A stretch of DNA of 64,000 nt, taken from assembly GCF_001613545.1 (NCBI RefSeq), contig NZ_BDCO01000002.1, positions 3,286,001 through 3,350,000 on the forward strand, in the 5' to 3' direction. The notes under the pieces are model-generated. The model ran no database searches. It was not told the DNA's origin and was given only the letters and a program-made list of their open reading frames with translations. Shown one piece after another: positions 43,846 to 53,220 of this stretch. How positions within the stretch are numbered: position 1 is the stretch's first letter; every line of letters starts with the position of its first letter. Made by a program: the position numbers and the translations under genes. The stretch comes from Terrimicrobium sacchariphilum (GTDB lineage Bacteria; Verrucomicrobiota; Verrucomicrobiia; Chthoniobacterales; Terrimicrobiaceae).

Positions 43846-45792
43846 ATGAGTCAAAGCATCGAATCCGTTCTCACGGAGAAGCGCGTTTTCAAACCCTCCC
43901 GCGAATTCTCAAAGCAGGCGAAAATCAAAAACTTCGCCGAGTACAAGAAGCTCTACGACGAATCCATCAAGAACCCGGAGAAATTCTGGGGCAAGCAGGC
44001 GGCCGAGCTGCTTTGGAACAAGAAGTGGACGAAGGTCCTCGACTGGAAGGCCCCCTTTGCCAAGTGGTTCGTCGGCGGCAAGCTGAACGTCAGTGAGAAC
44101 TGCCTCGACCGTCACCTCAACGGCCCGCGCCGCAACAAGGCCGCCATCATCTGGGAAGGCGAGCCCGGCGAGAAGCGCACGCTCACCTACCACCAGCTCC
44201 ACCGCGAAGTCTGCATCTTTGCGAACATCCTGAAGCGCAACGGCGTGAAGAAGGGCGACCGCGTCCTCATCTATCTCCCGCATATCCCCGAGGCCGCCAT
44301 CGCCATGCTGGCCTGCACCCGCATCGGCGCGATCCACACCGTCGTCTTTGGCGGCTTCAGCGCCGAGAGCATCAAGGACCGCCTCGCCGACAGCGGCGCG
44401 ACCTGCGTGGTCACCGCCGACGGCAGCTACCGCCGCGGCCAGGCTGTGACGTTGAAGCAAAACGTCGACCGCGCGCTGGAAGGCAACACCGCCGTGAAGC
44501 GCGTCATCGTCTTTCGCCGGGCCAACATGGACATCCACATCACGGAAGGCCGCGATGTGTGGTGGCACCGCGAGGCGGATTACGTCACCGCCGACTGCCC
44601 GCCCGTGCCGCTCGACAGCGAGCACCCGCTCTTCATCCTCTACACCAGCGGCTCGACCGGGAAACCCAAGGGCATCCTGCACACCACCGGCGGCTATCTG
44701 CTCGGCTCGCTGCTCACGACGAAGTACGTCTTCGACATCCGCGAGGAGGATATCTACTGGTGCACCGCCGATGTCGGCTGGATCACCGGCCACAGCTACG
44801 TCGTCTACGGTCCCCTCGCCCTCGGCGCCACCTCGCTCATGTACGAGGGCGCTCCGAACTGGCCGCAGAGCGACCGCTTCTGGGACATCATCGCCCGCTA
44901 TGGCGTGAATATCTTTTACACCGCGCCCACCGCCATCCGCTCCTTCATCAAGTGGGGCGACGAATGGCCGGCCAAGCACGACCTCTCCTCCCTGCGCCTC
45001 CTCGGCACCGTCGGCGAACCGATCAACCCCGAGGCCTGGATGTGGTTTTACGAGAAGATCGGCGGCGGCCGCTGCCCGATCTCCGACACCTGGTGGCAGA
45101 CCGAGACCGGCGCGCACATGATCACTCCCATCCCCGGCGCGACCCCGCTCAAGCCCGGCACGGCCACGCTGCCCTTCTTCGGCATCGACGCCGCCATCGT
45201 CGACGACAATGGCAAGGAAGTCGGCCCCAATGAGGGCGGCAAGCTCGTCATCCGCAAACCCTGGCCCTCCATGCTGCGGACCATCTACGGCGACAAGGCC
45301 CGGTACAAAAAGCAGTACTGGAGCGAGGTCAAGGGGTGCTACTTCACCGGAGACGGCGCGCGCCGCGACAAGGACGGTTATTTCTGGATCGTCGGCCGCA
45401 TCGACGACGTGCTCAACGTCGCCGGTCACCGTCTCGGCACCGCCGAGGTCGAGAGCGCCCTCGTCGCCCATGAGGCCGTCGCCGAGGCCGCCGTGGTGGG
45501 CCGTCCCGACGAGATCAAGGGCCAGGGCGTCGTCGCCTTCGTCACCCTCAAGACCGGCATCAAGGCCACCGAGGACCTCTCCGAGAAGCTGCGCAAGCAC
45601 GTCGGAGCCGTCATCGGCCCGATCGCCAAGCCCGACGAGATCCGCTTCGCCGAGGCGCTGCCCAAGACCCGCTCTGGCAAGATCATGCGCCGCCTGCTCA
45701 AGCAGATCGCCGCAGGCAACGCCGTCACGGGCGACACGACCACGCTGGAAGACTTCAGCGTCCTCGCCAAGCTCCGCGCCAGCGACGAATAA
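43846..45792 (+). CDS. acs: Acetyl-CoA synthetase
   Basis: A 648-aa AMP-forming enzyme activating acetate to acetyl-CoA. The P-loop [20 protein letters not shown], the adenylation motif DTWWQTETG, and the C-terminal [14 protein letters not shown] with the acetylatable lysine are intact. Length is typical. It is monocistronic, closed by a strong terminator. Confidence 0.97.
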   Translation: MSQSIESVLTEKRVFKPSREFSKQAKIKNFAEYKKLYDESIKNPEKFWGKQAAELLWNKKWTKVLDWKAPFAKWFVGGKLNVSENCLDRHLNGPRRNKAAIIWEGEPGEKRTLTYHQLHREVCIFANILKRNGVKKGDRVLIYLPHIPEAAIAMLACTRIGAIHTVVFGGFSAESIKDRLADSGATCVVTADGSYRRGQAVTLKQNVDRALEGNTAVKRVIVFRRANMDIHITEGRDVWWHREADYVTADCPPVPLDSEHPLFILYTSGSTGKPKGILHTTGGYLLGSLLTTKYVFDIREEDIYWCTADVGWITGHSYVVYGPLALGATSLMYEGAPNWPQSDRFWDIIARYGVNIFYTAPTAIRSFIKWGDEWPAKHDLSSLRLLGTVGEPINPEAWMWFYEKIGGGRCPISDTWWQTETGAHMITPIPGATPLKPGTATLPFFGIDAAIVDDNGKEVGPNEGGKLVIRKPWPSMLRTIYGDKARYKKQYWSEVKGCYFTGDGARRDKDGYFWIVGRIDDVLNVAGHRLGTAEVESALVAHEAVAEAAVVGRPDEIKGQGVVAFVTLKTGIKATEDLSEKLRKHVGAVIGPIAKPDEIRFAEALPKTRSGKIMRRLLKQIAAGNAVTGDTTTLEDFSVLAKLRASDE

Positions 45793-45813
45793 GAAACCCT
45801 CTCTCCCGCAAGG

Positions 45814-45855
45814 AAAGCCCCGCCGCGAGCCACTAGCTCGCGCGGGGCTTTTCCG
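45814..45855 (+). terminator. Intrinsic terminator after acs
   Basis: GCCCCGCCGCGAGC pairs with GCTCGCGCGGGGC (one bulge) around a CACTA loop, then TTTT and another T-run at 45856-45860. It closes the acs transcript. Confidence 0.85.
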
Positions 45856-45942
45856 TTTTTACAAAGCCCGCCCGGCCCTATCGCCTCCGCCACAAAATCG
45901 CGCCTCCGCCCAAAAGCGTCCCGCCGCAAACACCCACCGCCC

Positions 45943-46020
45943 AACACTTTGCGACCTTAGCGACCTTCTGTAAAAGCCTTCCTGCCTTCCCCCTTCGTTC
46001 CCTTCGCTTCCTCTTTGTTC
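45943..46020 (-). repeat. Purine-rich dispersed repeat A, copy 4
   Basis: Read on the minus strand this segment is alignable over about 75 nt with 24173-24247, sharing blocks such as TTTTACAGAAGGTCGC and CGAAGGGGGA(A/G)GGCAG. It fills much of the 45793-46208 gap, where no gene is supported. Confidence 0.75.
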
Positions 46021-46083
46021 ATCTCTTCAGTCTTCCGTCGCCCCCGAGGCCGCGCCTGGAGATCATCCCGTCGCGCAATTCCG

Positions 46084-46121
46084 AAAAACTTCCCACTTCC
46101 GCGATCCCACTTCCGACTTCG
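46084..46121 (+). repeat. Dispersed repeat B, copy 2
   Basis: It matches 1557-1594 with three mismatches over 38 nt, again next to a repeat A copy and upstream of a gene start. Confidence 0.75.
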
Positions 46122-46208
46122 TCATCTCCCCTTGCGCATCCCGCAAACCGGCCCGACGTTAAAGAGTGGCCGGTCCCCGGAACGGAACCCCCGGCCCGCA
46201 GACGAGCC

Positions 46209-47090
46209 ATGAAAAGGAACGCACTCCTCCGCTGGCTGGGAGTCGGATTGTCCTCCCTCGCCTCCATCTTTGCCGGTCATCAGGTCCACGCCACCCCCGT
46301 CACCACCGGCGACGGAAAGCCCAAGCCCCGCAACGGCAAGGACCCCGAGCGCAATGGCAACGGCGGCGGATTCGCCGGATTCAGCCTCTTCCCCCGCACA
46401 AACTCCGGGAACACCGCCCGCCAGTACCCCTGGCGGTACTCCATCGTCACCACCACCTTCTGGGTCGGCGAACGCCCCACGGAAAACAACCCCGTCCCCA
46501 ACCACAAAAGCTGCTGGGACCCACAATGGGCCCGCAACTACGGCGGCACCGACACGCCGAAAAAATCCGCCCGCACCCCCTCCTACACGCCCGCCGCCTT
46601 CACCCCGCGCCAGAACCCCTTTTACGTCGCCCTCCCCTACAACGACGTCACCTCGCAGGGCCTCAAGCCCGAGGCCTCCAGCGTCATCCCGTGGTTCAGC
46701 GAGGCCTTCAAGGGGCCGAAGGAATCCGTCTGCAAAGGCCGCTGGATCGCCATCCGGTTCAAGGACCGCGTCTGCTACGCCCAGTGGGAGGACGCCGGCC
46801 CGTTCCGCACCGACCACTGGCAGTACGTCTTTGGCACCGAACGCCCCAAGCCCAACCTGAACAAAGGCGCAGGCCTCGACGTTTCGCCCGCCGTCCGCGA
46901 CTTCCTCGGCATGAACGACACCGACGTGACCGACTGGAAATTCGTCGAGTTCGCCGACGTCCCGCAAGGTCCCTGGGCCGCCTTCGGCGACAACAACACC
47001 TTCGTCCAAAACCGCCGCGCCCAACTCCAACGCGAAGCCGCCGTCAGCGCCGAGCCAGGGAAATCACGCGCCAAGGCAGCGGTGGAGTAA
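46209..47090 (+). CDS. Secreted protein with double-psi-barrel-like segment
   Basis: A 293-aa protein with a signal peptide (LGVGLSSLASIFAGHQVHA). A Gly/Asn-rich linker is followed by a folded region with four cysteines. The stretch CYAQWEDAGPFRTDHW ... GLDVSPAVRDFLGM resembles the DPBB/RlpA pattern (D-x-GPF, then DVSPA-x-x-x-LG), including the conserved Asp. RlpA-type proteins cut denuded peptidoglycan glycans; the match here is to motifs only, so function is tentative. Confidence 0.72.
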   Translation: MKRNALLRWLGVGLSSLASIFAGHQVHATPVTTGDGKPKPRNGKDPERNGNGGGFAGFSLFPRTNSGNTARQYPWRYSIVTTTFWVGERPTENNPVPNHKSCWDPQWARNYGGTDTPKKSARTPSYTPAAFTPRQNPFYVALPYNDVTSQGLKPEASSVIPWFSEAFKGPKESVCKGRWIAIRFKDRVCYAQWEDAGPFRTDHWQYVFGTERPKPNLNKGAGLDVSPAVRDFLGMNDTDVTDWKFVEFADVPQGPWAAFGDNNTFVQNRRAQLQREAAVSAEPGKSRAKAAVE

Positions 47091-47196
47091 TTTCTTGAGA
47101 TGAGGGCATCTGTCCTCCACTCATTACATGCTAATCTTAATAAGGGATTAATGCCCGTCCAAGGCTCATTTTGGAATCATCTTTATAAGGCAGCCA

Positions 47197-47466
47197 GTGT
47201 TTTATAAGATTCCCTGGTTGAAAATGGACATCAGGTACCTAATTGGACCAGCCTTGATCTGGTTCGGCGTGGCTTTTGGCATCAAGGGCTGGCGGGGCAA
47301 ACTTGGGCGTGAGTGGTTCGGGCTAATGTGGCTGCCTCCGGACATCGAGGATCGGATTTACTTTCACCGTTTTCTCTCGGTCTTCTTCTTCGGGTTCGCC
47401 GTGCTCTTCGGCGTTGGCCTCATCGTCTCGGCGTTGCTTGAGTTCATCAGGCACGTACATTCCTGA
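47197..47466 (+). CDS. Small membrane protein
   Basis: 89 aa from a GTG at 47197, or from ATG 47224. Two hydrophobic helices (YLIGPALIWFGVAFGI and FLSVFFFGFAVLFGVGLIVS) flank a conserved-looking loop (LMWLPPDIEDRIYFHR). Function unknown; part of an accessory cluster of unrelated small membrane or secreted genes. Confidence 0.55.
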   Translation: MFYKIPWLKMDIRYLIGPALIWFGVAFGIKGWRGKLGREWFGLMWLPPDIEDRIYFHRFLSVFFFGFAVLFGVGLIVSALLEFIRHVHS

Positions 47467-47524
47467 ACGGCGCGGCGCGTTCCGTAGGGAGTCCAACCTT
47501 GAGTAGCAACCTGTCGGGCTTTGG

Positions 47525-48079
47525 CTAATCGATCGTCTTGCTGCGCAGCAAAATCTGCTCTTTGGCCTCGGCAACGAGGCCCCCAAAGGTCAGAACTCGG
47601 GTGATGTCTCCGGGTTTTACCGGCATGCCATCGGCGTCCCGGAACGATCGGCCTGCGACGGCGATGTAGAGTTGCCTCGGAGTCACCACGCGGGCCGGGA
47701 GGGATTGCTCCCTGAATGTGTCCTCCACCTGCTGCAGGAGGGCAAACAGCCTGTCGCTTTTCTTCGCGAAATTCTCGGCGGCGATGATGTCACAGGCGAG
47801 TTCCAGAAAGGCCTGATCCAAAGTTCCTCGGGCGCGCAGGGTGGCTGGTTCAGAGGCGGCTCTCTTAAGCTCCTCGCGGGCATCTGCAATGATTCCCAAC
47901 CCGCTCTCGATGTTATACTCCACCACCGATTGGCGAAACTCATACCGAACCCCGCCCATAATTACCTTATCAGAGGTCAATGGAACAACGGGAAAACCCG
48001 TACCATTGACTGTCTGGCCCGCATCTTGAGCAACAGCCGAGGAAAGAACCCCAAGGAAAAAGATCAGGGCGTGTTTCAT
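47525..48079 (-). CDS. Secreted hypothetical protein
   Basis: 184 aa from ATG 48079 with a signal peptide (KHALIFFLGVLSSAVAQ). The frame is open to 48148, but the extra N-terminus is not signal-like. The mature part is largely helical (REELKRAASEPATLRARGTL), with no recognised motif. Confidence 0.6.
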   Translation of the reverse strand: MKHALIFFLGVLSSAVAQDAGQTVNGTGFPVVPLTSDKVIMGGVRYEFRQSVVEYNIESGLGIIADAREELKRAASEPATLRARGTLDQAFLELACDIIAAENFAKKSDRLFALLQQVEDTFREQSLPARVVTPRQLYIAVAGRSFRDADGMPVKPGDITRVLTFGGLVAEAKEQILLRSKTID

Positions 48080-48317
48080 AGAACTATGCCTCAGGCTAGC
48101 TACTAATCGACAGGGCGGCAATACAGTCTGACTTTTCGACTCATGCAAACCGAATCGAAGACGACGGAATTTCCGAAAAAATGCGGAGAAATCCAGCCCC
48201 GCTTATTCTCTTCTCGGCCCGACTTTCCGAACATCCCGGGCGCGACCAGATCAAAGAATGGCCTTTTCTCAACCACACCGCTAAGGCATCATAAACCGAC
48301 CAAACGCCCGCCCGGCA

Positions 48318-48671
48318 ATGAGGATCACTTCTTTCTATCCGCCGCCCTTCTGGGTGTCAGGTGTCTTGGTCACCTTGTTCATCGTAGTCTTTTGTTTTTC
48401 GTTCCGTTCGCGCCGGGAGCCGTTAACCACCACGCTCCTCGCCGTGCTCGCGCTCTTCGGCCCTCTTCTCTCCATGGGCTGGCTGGTCTGGCTCCTTCAC
48501 GACATACACGGAGGGTGGCCATCATATCCGGACATTCGGGAAGTCTACCCCCTCCACAAAGCCCTTGCCGAATGGACCTTTGCCACGTCGGCGGTGATGG
48601 GGCTGGCGATCATCATTCGCTGCATCGTCATCGCGTTGCAGCAACCCCGCCCCGGGTCGAAGGATCTATAA
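48318..48671 (+). CDS. Small membrane protein
   Basis: 117 aa, three hydrophobic helices (VSGVLVTLFIVVFCFSF, LLAVLALFGPLLSMGWLVWL and FATSAVMGLAIIIRCIVIAL). No motif recognised. It lies among unrelated small genes. Confidence 0.55.
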   Translation: MRITSFYPPPFWVSGVLVTLFIVVFCFSFRSRREPLTTTLLAVLALFGPLLSMGWLVWLLHDIHGGWPSYPDIREVYPLHKALAEWTFATSAVMGLAIIIRCIVIALQQPRPGSKDL

Positions 48672-48750
48672 CCCAACGCTTCGCATCGAAGGCGGCAGGA
48701 TTGCCTCAGTGCGCTGATCTCTCTAGACATAGCACAAAGCGTCAAAGCCA

Positions 48751-49419
48751 ATGCCTTTAGCTCGCACGCTCAGAATATTCGTCGCCCTTATCGCAATGCC
48801 GCTGTGTGCGGCCATCGCAAATCCCATCGCCATCGACTCCGAGCAGCGGCTAACCACGATGCTCGCCGAGGATGTCGTGATCACGGTGGATCGCGATGCG
48901 TCCTCCGTATCGGGGCGCTACGTCTTTCAGCAGCAAAAGGACGTCTGGCCGGAGGTGCGGGATTCCCATGTTTTGATCTGCGTCCCGGTGCTGCTGCCGA
49001 AAGGCGGAGCTGCGGCGTATGAACACCGATACGGCACCCCGACTGTGACGATCGGCGATAGAGCCTTCCCTACGAAGGCCGGGGAGAATTTTTATCCAGA
49101 CATCCTGCCAGCGCAGGTGCGCCTTCCCAAGGGATGGCATTTCGCCGTGTATGAGGCGAAGATTCCACTCTCGGCTGTGGCTCGGAAGTTCGACGCGAGT
49201 ATCCACTACGTACAGCCAAACTTCCCCGGTCACATCGCCGGATACGTGCCGATTCACCCGCCCGAGCCAGCGGGTAAATCCAAGATCGTCTTTGTCCCGG
49301 CAAACGGCCACGCCCTGCGGCCGGCCGGCTTTCTCGCGACCTTCCGCCGCCCGGTGGAGCGAATCGAGTTCACGCCGCAGAATCAAAAACTCGTCACCGC
49401 GCGCTTTGTCTCCCGGTAG
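48751..49419 (+). CDS. Secreted hypothetical protein
   Basis: A 222-aa protein with a signal (IFVALIAMPLCAAIANP). The mature part is beta-rich (VSGRYVFQQQKDVWP, VPVLLPKGGAAAYEHRYG, HFAVYEAKIPLSA), suggesting a sandwich fold. No family recognised. Confidence 0.65.
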   Translation: MPLARTLRIFVALIAMPLCAAIANPIAIDSEQRLTTMLAEDVVITVDRDASSVSGRYVFQQQKDVWPEVRDSHVLICVPVLLPKGGAAAYEHRYGTPTVTIGDRAFPTKAGENFYPDILPAQVRLPKGWHFAVYEAKIPLSAVARKFDASIHYVQPNFPGHIAGYVPIHPPEPAGKSKIVFVPANGHALRPAGFLATFRRPVERIEFTPQNQKLVTARFVSR

Positions 49420-49446
49420 TCCGGGAAGGAAGGAACAGGCTATTTG

Positions 49447-49788
49447 CTAAGAACCAGCCTGCGATCGTCGCCAATATTCCCGGGCGGCAAATGAGGAGAA
49501 AACCAGCACCGCCAAAGCCACGACGGAGAACTCCAGCCAGTTATTTCGCAGGACCAGAAGCTGCAATGCCGCAAGGATGAACTGCGGGAATCCCACAAGG
49601 GTGAGAGTGACAAAAGAGCGGCAGAGGCGGCCTGTGGAGAAGGTCGCGAGGAGAAAGAGCAAAAGATAGACCGTGACCGCGCCAAAAATTGCGTGACCCG
49701 ACCAAACCGCTGTCCGGCTATGTTCGATCCAGGCATGAAGGAACCAACCCAGCACAAGAACTCCCGCCACTCGGACCGCCCATTTCAT
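49447..49788 (-). CDS. Small membrane protein
   Basis: 113 aa from ATG 49788 (an upstream open frame adds a basic, non-conserved segment). About three or four hydrophobic helices (VRVAGVLVLGWFLHAWI, AIFGAVTVYLLLFLLATF and LVGFPQFILAALQLLVL). Unknown function; convergent with the 222-aa secreted protein gene. Confidence 0.55.
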   Translation of the reverse strand: MKWAVRVAGVLVLGWFLHAWIEHSRTAVWSGHAIFGAVTVYLLLFLLATFSTGRLCRSFVTLTLVGFPQFILAALQLLVLRNNWLEFSVVALAVLVFSSFAAREYWRRSQAGS

Positions 49789-49987
49789 TCCTGAAATGAT
49801 AATACCATCCGACCAATGCAGACGATTGGAATCAGCGATCTGCCTCTCCCGCTTCAAGAATCGGAGAGAACGCAAGAGGGGCTATACACGAGCATTTGAG
49901 GACCTACGAAAGGTGAATGCCCGAGGGGCGAAACCTCCCCCATGCTCACAGTAGACACCCGGCTTGCGGCGTGGTAGCCATGCGGCG

Positions 49988-50731
49988 ATGAGCAGCGAGG
50001 CGGTGGCGCGGGCGGGGGAGGATGTCGAGAATGTGCGCAGTTTTTTCGACCAGTGGGGGATTTATCGGCGCGTGATCGAGCGGAACTACCTCTTCCATCG
50101 CGAGGCGTATGCGGAGGTGGACCGCGTGCTCGGCGGCTTCGGCGGGCGGGCGGTTTCCGTGCTCGACCTGGGGTCGGGCGATGCGAGCTACATGGCCGAG
50201 GTGCTCGGGCGGCATGCAGTGGCGTCGTACCACGGCGTCGATATTTCGCCGGTGGCGCTTGCGCTGGCGCGGGAGAATGTCGGGCGGGTCGGGTGCGCGG
50301 CAGAGTTCGCGCAGGCGGATTTCTTTGCGCTCGTGCCGGGGCTGCGCGAGGCGGTGGATTTTGTGTATATCGGCCTGTCCCTGCATCACCTGCCGCCGGG
50401 GGACAAGGGGCGGTTCCTCGCGGAGCTGCGCCGTCTCGTGAAGCCGGGCGGCTGCCTCATGGTCTGCGAGCCGATCTGCCGCGCGGGGGAATCCCGCAGC
50501 GACGTGCTCGCGCGCTGGTGGGAGGTCGTCTCGCGCAAATGGACGGAGCTTTCGCCCGCCGACATGGCCTCGGTGAAGGAACACGTCTTTGGCAACGACT
50601 ACCCGGAGAGCCTCGATACGTACGGCGCGCTGGCGCGGGCGGCGGGATTTGCCGCCGTGAGCGTGCGCTTCGTCTGCCCGGATGAACTTTACGCCGTGCT
50701 GGAGTTTCGCCCGGCGGCTGGGCTTCGCTAA
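49988..50731 (+). CDS. Class I SAM-dependent methyltransferase
   Basis: 247 aa from ATG 49988. The SAM-binding motif I is SVLDLGSGDASYMAEVLG, with HGVDISPVALALA as motif II and GGCLMVCEPICRAGE later. The substrate is unknown; the N-terminal FFDQWGIYRRVIERNYL resembles small-molecule methyltransferases. The strand carries unusually many g/gc-rich codons, with no obvious shift. Confidence 0.8.
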   Translation: MSSEAVARAGEDVENVRSFFDQWGIYRRVIERNYLFHREAYAEVDRVLGGFGGRAVSVLDLGSGDASYMAEVLGRHAVASYHGVDISPVALALARENVGRVGCAAEFAQADFFALVPGLREAVDFVYIGLSLHHLPPGDKGRFLAELRRLVKPGGCLMVCEPICRAGESRSDVLARWWEVVSRKWTELSPADMASVKEHVFGNDYPESLDTYGALARAAGFAAVSVRFVCPDELYAVLEFRPAAGLR

Positions 50732-51083
50732 AAAATCCCGCAGCGCGGGGCTAGGAAGCAGACGCGCAGTGATGTGCGCAACGTACCGGCAGCCAGTGAG
50801 ACGCCGAGTACAGAAATCGACCAGCACTTTTCGGAGACCGGCAGGAACACCATTCGCCGCTCTGCGACAGTCGGGCAGATTGCATCACTCTGCCGCCCAT
50901 GCCCGGCGGCGATAACCCTGCCTCTCCAGAGCGTGTGCTCTGGCTGGAAGGATACGGCCCCTGGCGGCGTAGCTCGCAGAGATCGACGCAGAGACGGGAG
51001 GCGGCATCCCGTACTGGCCGGTTTTTCCGCCCGGAGCGGGTTCGCTACGTAAGGGAAGAAAACAGCCCCGCCCCGGAAAAAGA
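50732..51083. other. Intergenic region, no feature recognised
   Basis: Between the methyltransferase and the RRM gene terminator. Short hairpins (for example GCGCA/TGCGC near 50770) occur, but no tRNA, small RNA or ORF could be supported. Confidence 0.4.
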
Positions 51084-51119
51084 AAATCCCGGCGCGGAGA
51101 GGACTCCGAACCGGGATTT
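51084..51119 (-). terminator. Intrinsic terminator of the RRM gene
   Basis: AAATCCCGG pairs with CCGGGATTT, with an inner CGGAG/CTCCG stem, and the minus strand continues into a T-rich tail (TTTTCTTTTT). It lies 30 bp past the stop. Confidence 0.85.
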
Positions 51120-51148
51120 CGAAAAAACAGCGAGAGCGCGAAGGCTAC

Positions 51149-51472
51149 TTAGTAGCGACGACGGGCGCCACGATCGCGGTCGTTGCCACCGGAGCGGCGA
51201 TTGCCACCGCCGTTGCCGCCGCCGAAGTCTTCACGAGGACGAGCTTCGTTGACAGTGAGGGCGCGGCCGTCGACCTGCTTGCCGTTGAGGGCATTGATCG
51301 CAGCCTGGCCTTCCTCGGCGCTGCCCATGGTGACGAAACCAAAGCCGCGCGAGCGGTTGGTCATCTTGTCCATGACGATGGCGGCGTCGACGACCTGGCC
51401 GTGAGCTTCGAAGAGTTCTTCGAGATCAGCACTGGAGGACTGGAAAGAGAGATTTCCGACGTAGAGTTTCAT
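51149..51472 (-). CDS. RRM-domain RNA-binding protein (glycine-rich tail)
   Basis: A 107-aa protein: one RNA recognition motif with RNP2 LYVGNLSF and RNP1 RGFGFVTM, then a Gly/Arg/Asn-rich tail (GGGNGGGNRRSGGNDRDRGA). Such proteins in cyanobacteria and some other bacteria are cold-responsive RNA chaperones. It has its own strong terminator. Confidence 0.93.
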   Translation of the reverse strand: MKLYVGNLSFQSSSADLEELFEAHGQVVDAAIVMDKMTNRSRGFGFVTMGSAEEGQAAINALNGKQVDGRALTVNEARPREDFGGGNGGGNRRSGGNDRDRGARRRY

Positions 51473-51844
51473 ATGATTTTGGATTTAGGAGCTATAACTG
51501 ACGATCACATAGCCGTTCCCGAGAACCGGGTTTCGATCATCATCGGATAAACCCGCCTGACAACTACCGCGCAACGAACCTGAACAATTTACTCTGAGGC
51601 CATAGGGTGCTCCACTTTCTGGAATTCGCAACACTTTTTTGCCGGATTTCCCCAAAATTCCCTCCTCCGCCCGAGGGAAAAGCCAGTCGCGGCTTGACAC
51701 CGGGCCGAGACGGCTATCAGGAGGAAAACCGCTCTTTTTCGCCGGAAGGAAGGGTGCGCGCGCGTCGTTTCCGCGCCAGATCGGGGTTTTTTCCGCGCCT
51801 ATTGACTCGTCCGCCTGTCGCGCAGGCCGACTGCGACGCCGGGC
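51473..51844. other. Upstream region of the RRM gene
   Basis: A 372-nt gap, divided from the convergent-side TPMT gene. No ORF is supported. A long leader for the RRM gene is possible; cold-regulated RRM genes can have structured leaders, but none is shown here. Confidence 0.35.
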
Positions 51845-52504
51845 CTACGGGCTTCCTGCCTTGCCAGCCTGGCGGCGCAGCGCCCAGACATCCTCGGTGG
51901 CAGGGCAGAGGCCCTTCAACCCGCCCGCGATCTCCACGCTCTCGAGCGGTTCCACAGCGTAGTGCGCGCTATAGAGGGCGGCGACCTCCTTTTCCCCGAT
52001 GGAAAATGGCGGGCCGCCCATGAGCGACTGGTCGTAATGGAAGCAGACGAGCAACTGCGGCGCGTGCTGCGTGATCGCACGGAGATGCGCGGCATAGCGC
52101 ACGCGCAAATCGCCGGGCAGCGCCACCAGCGCAGCGCGATCATAGATGAGATCGACCGGCCCGAGCGTCTCCGCACTCACCTCAAAAATATCGCCCTGGA
52201 GGATGTCGAGGTGCGGCGCGTGAAAGCGGGTGAGCGCCCCGCAGGGCGTGACCTGCGGCGTGACGCGCAGATCGGCGAAGAGCTGCTCGACCGCGACGCG
52301 GCTCAGCTCCGCCCCCACGACCTGATACCCGCCCGCCAGCAGCCAGTGAATATCCAGCGTCTTCCCGCAGAGCGGCACGAAAACGCGCGCACCCGGCGCG
52401 GGAGCGAGCTGGGCGAGGAAGTTGACCAGGTGGGTATTCGGGATCGGCGCGTGAAAGCCGATGTCATTCGTCGCCCATTTGTCGTGCCAGAAGTCGTGAT
52501 CCAC
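51845..52504 (-). CDS. tpm: Thiopurine/thiol S-methyltransferase (TPMT family)
   Basis: A 219-aa SAM-dependent enzyme. HDFWHDKWATNDIGFH, LVPLC-like FVPLCGKTLDIHWLLAGG, VVGAELSRVAVEQLF and DLIYDRAALVALP are the conserved blocks of bacterial TPMT proteins. It methylates thiol or selenium/tellurium compounds in related bacteria. Independent transcription unit on the minus strand. Confidence 0.9.
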   Translation of the reverse strand: MDHDFWHDKWATNDIGFHAPIPNTHLVNFLAQLAPAPGARVFVPLCGKTLDIHWLLAGGYQVVGAELSRVAVEQLFADLRVTPQVTPCGALTRFHAPHLDILQGDIFEVSAETLGPVDLIYDRAALVALPGDLRVRYAAHLRAITQHAPQLLVCFHYDQSLMGGPPFSIGEKEVAALYSAHYAVEPLESVEIAGGLKGLCPATEDVWALRRQAGKAGSP

Positions 52505-52570
52505 GCTTGAAAACTAGCTCGAAAGAAAGGCGGCGCGAATCAATTCTCACCCCTCATCGGAATGCTACGT

Positions 52571-52608
52571 AATAAAAAGCGGCGACACCGGGAGCCGGTG
52601 TCGCCGCT
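52571..52608 (-). terminator. Intrinsic terminator of the thioredoxin-like gene
   Basis: A 14-bp perfect stem (AGCGGCGACACCGG with CCGGTGTCGCCGCT) around a 3-nt loop. On the minus strand it runs into TTTTTATT, downstream of the gene ending at 52638. Confidence 0.93.
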
Positions 52609-52637
52609 GAAAAGAGAGACAGGTTAAGCTCGCAAAC

Positions 52638-53090
52638 TTAGTTTTTCTCCGCGGCTTTGACCCATTTCATGAATCCATCCGGACCGCCGGGGAGGTAACC
52701 GACATTGCGGGCGATTTCCTTGCCTTCGGAGTTGAGCAGGACGAGGGTCGGGAATCCCTCGACACCGTACTGCTTGCTAAGCGCCTCATTCTGCTCCTTC
52801 AGTTCAGCCGACTGTGTCTTTTTCTGAGGAAAGTCCACCTCGACGAGAACGAGGTTGTTCTTCGCGAAGTTCTTGAAGCGCGACTCGGAGAAGGTCTCCT
52901 TGTCGAGCTTGATGCACCATCCACACCAGTCGGAGCCGGTGAAGTCGAGGAGGACGGACTTCTTTTCCTTGGCTGCCTGGGCGAGCGCTGCCTTGTAATC
53001 CGTCTGCCAATCCGCTTCGGCGGCGCGGACATTGGACATTGAGAGGGTGGAAGCCACGAGAACCGTCAGGAGGGATGCGAGGAATTTCAT
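52638..53090 (-). CDS. Secreted thioredoxin-family protein
   Basis: 150 aa from ATG 53090 (upstream frame not signal-like). Signal peptide FLASLLTVLVASTLSMSNVR. A thioredoxin fold with redox motif WCGWC in DFTGSDWCGWCIKLD and cis-Pro in EGFPTLVLLN. It resembles DUF255/thioredoxin_7-type periplasmic proteins that reduce or protect disulfides. Its own terminator follows. Confidence 0.9.
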   Translation of the reverse strand: MKFLASLLTVLVASTLSMSNVRAAEADWQTDYKAALAQAAKEKKSVLLDFTGSDWCGWCIKLDKETFSESRFKNFAKNNLVLVEVDFPQKKTQSAELKEQNEALSKQYGVEGFPTLVLLNSEGKEIARNVGYLPGGPDGFMKWVKAAEKN

Positions 53091-53220
53091 GGCTGAAAGC
53101 ATCCGCCGGACCGAGAAAAAATCAACTCCTTCCCGCGAAGAAAACAAAAAGTTTTTTAACTAAACTTTATTCCAGCTGCCCCCGGGGCTGAGGGCGCACA
53201 TTATCCCGGATCCGGAGAGT

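Noticed and set aside
43909-45600. 563-aa minus-strand frame
   Set aside because: It mirrors acs and is Ala/Gly/Asp-rich shadow coding.
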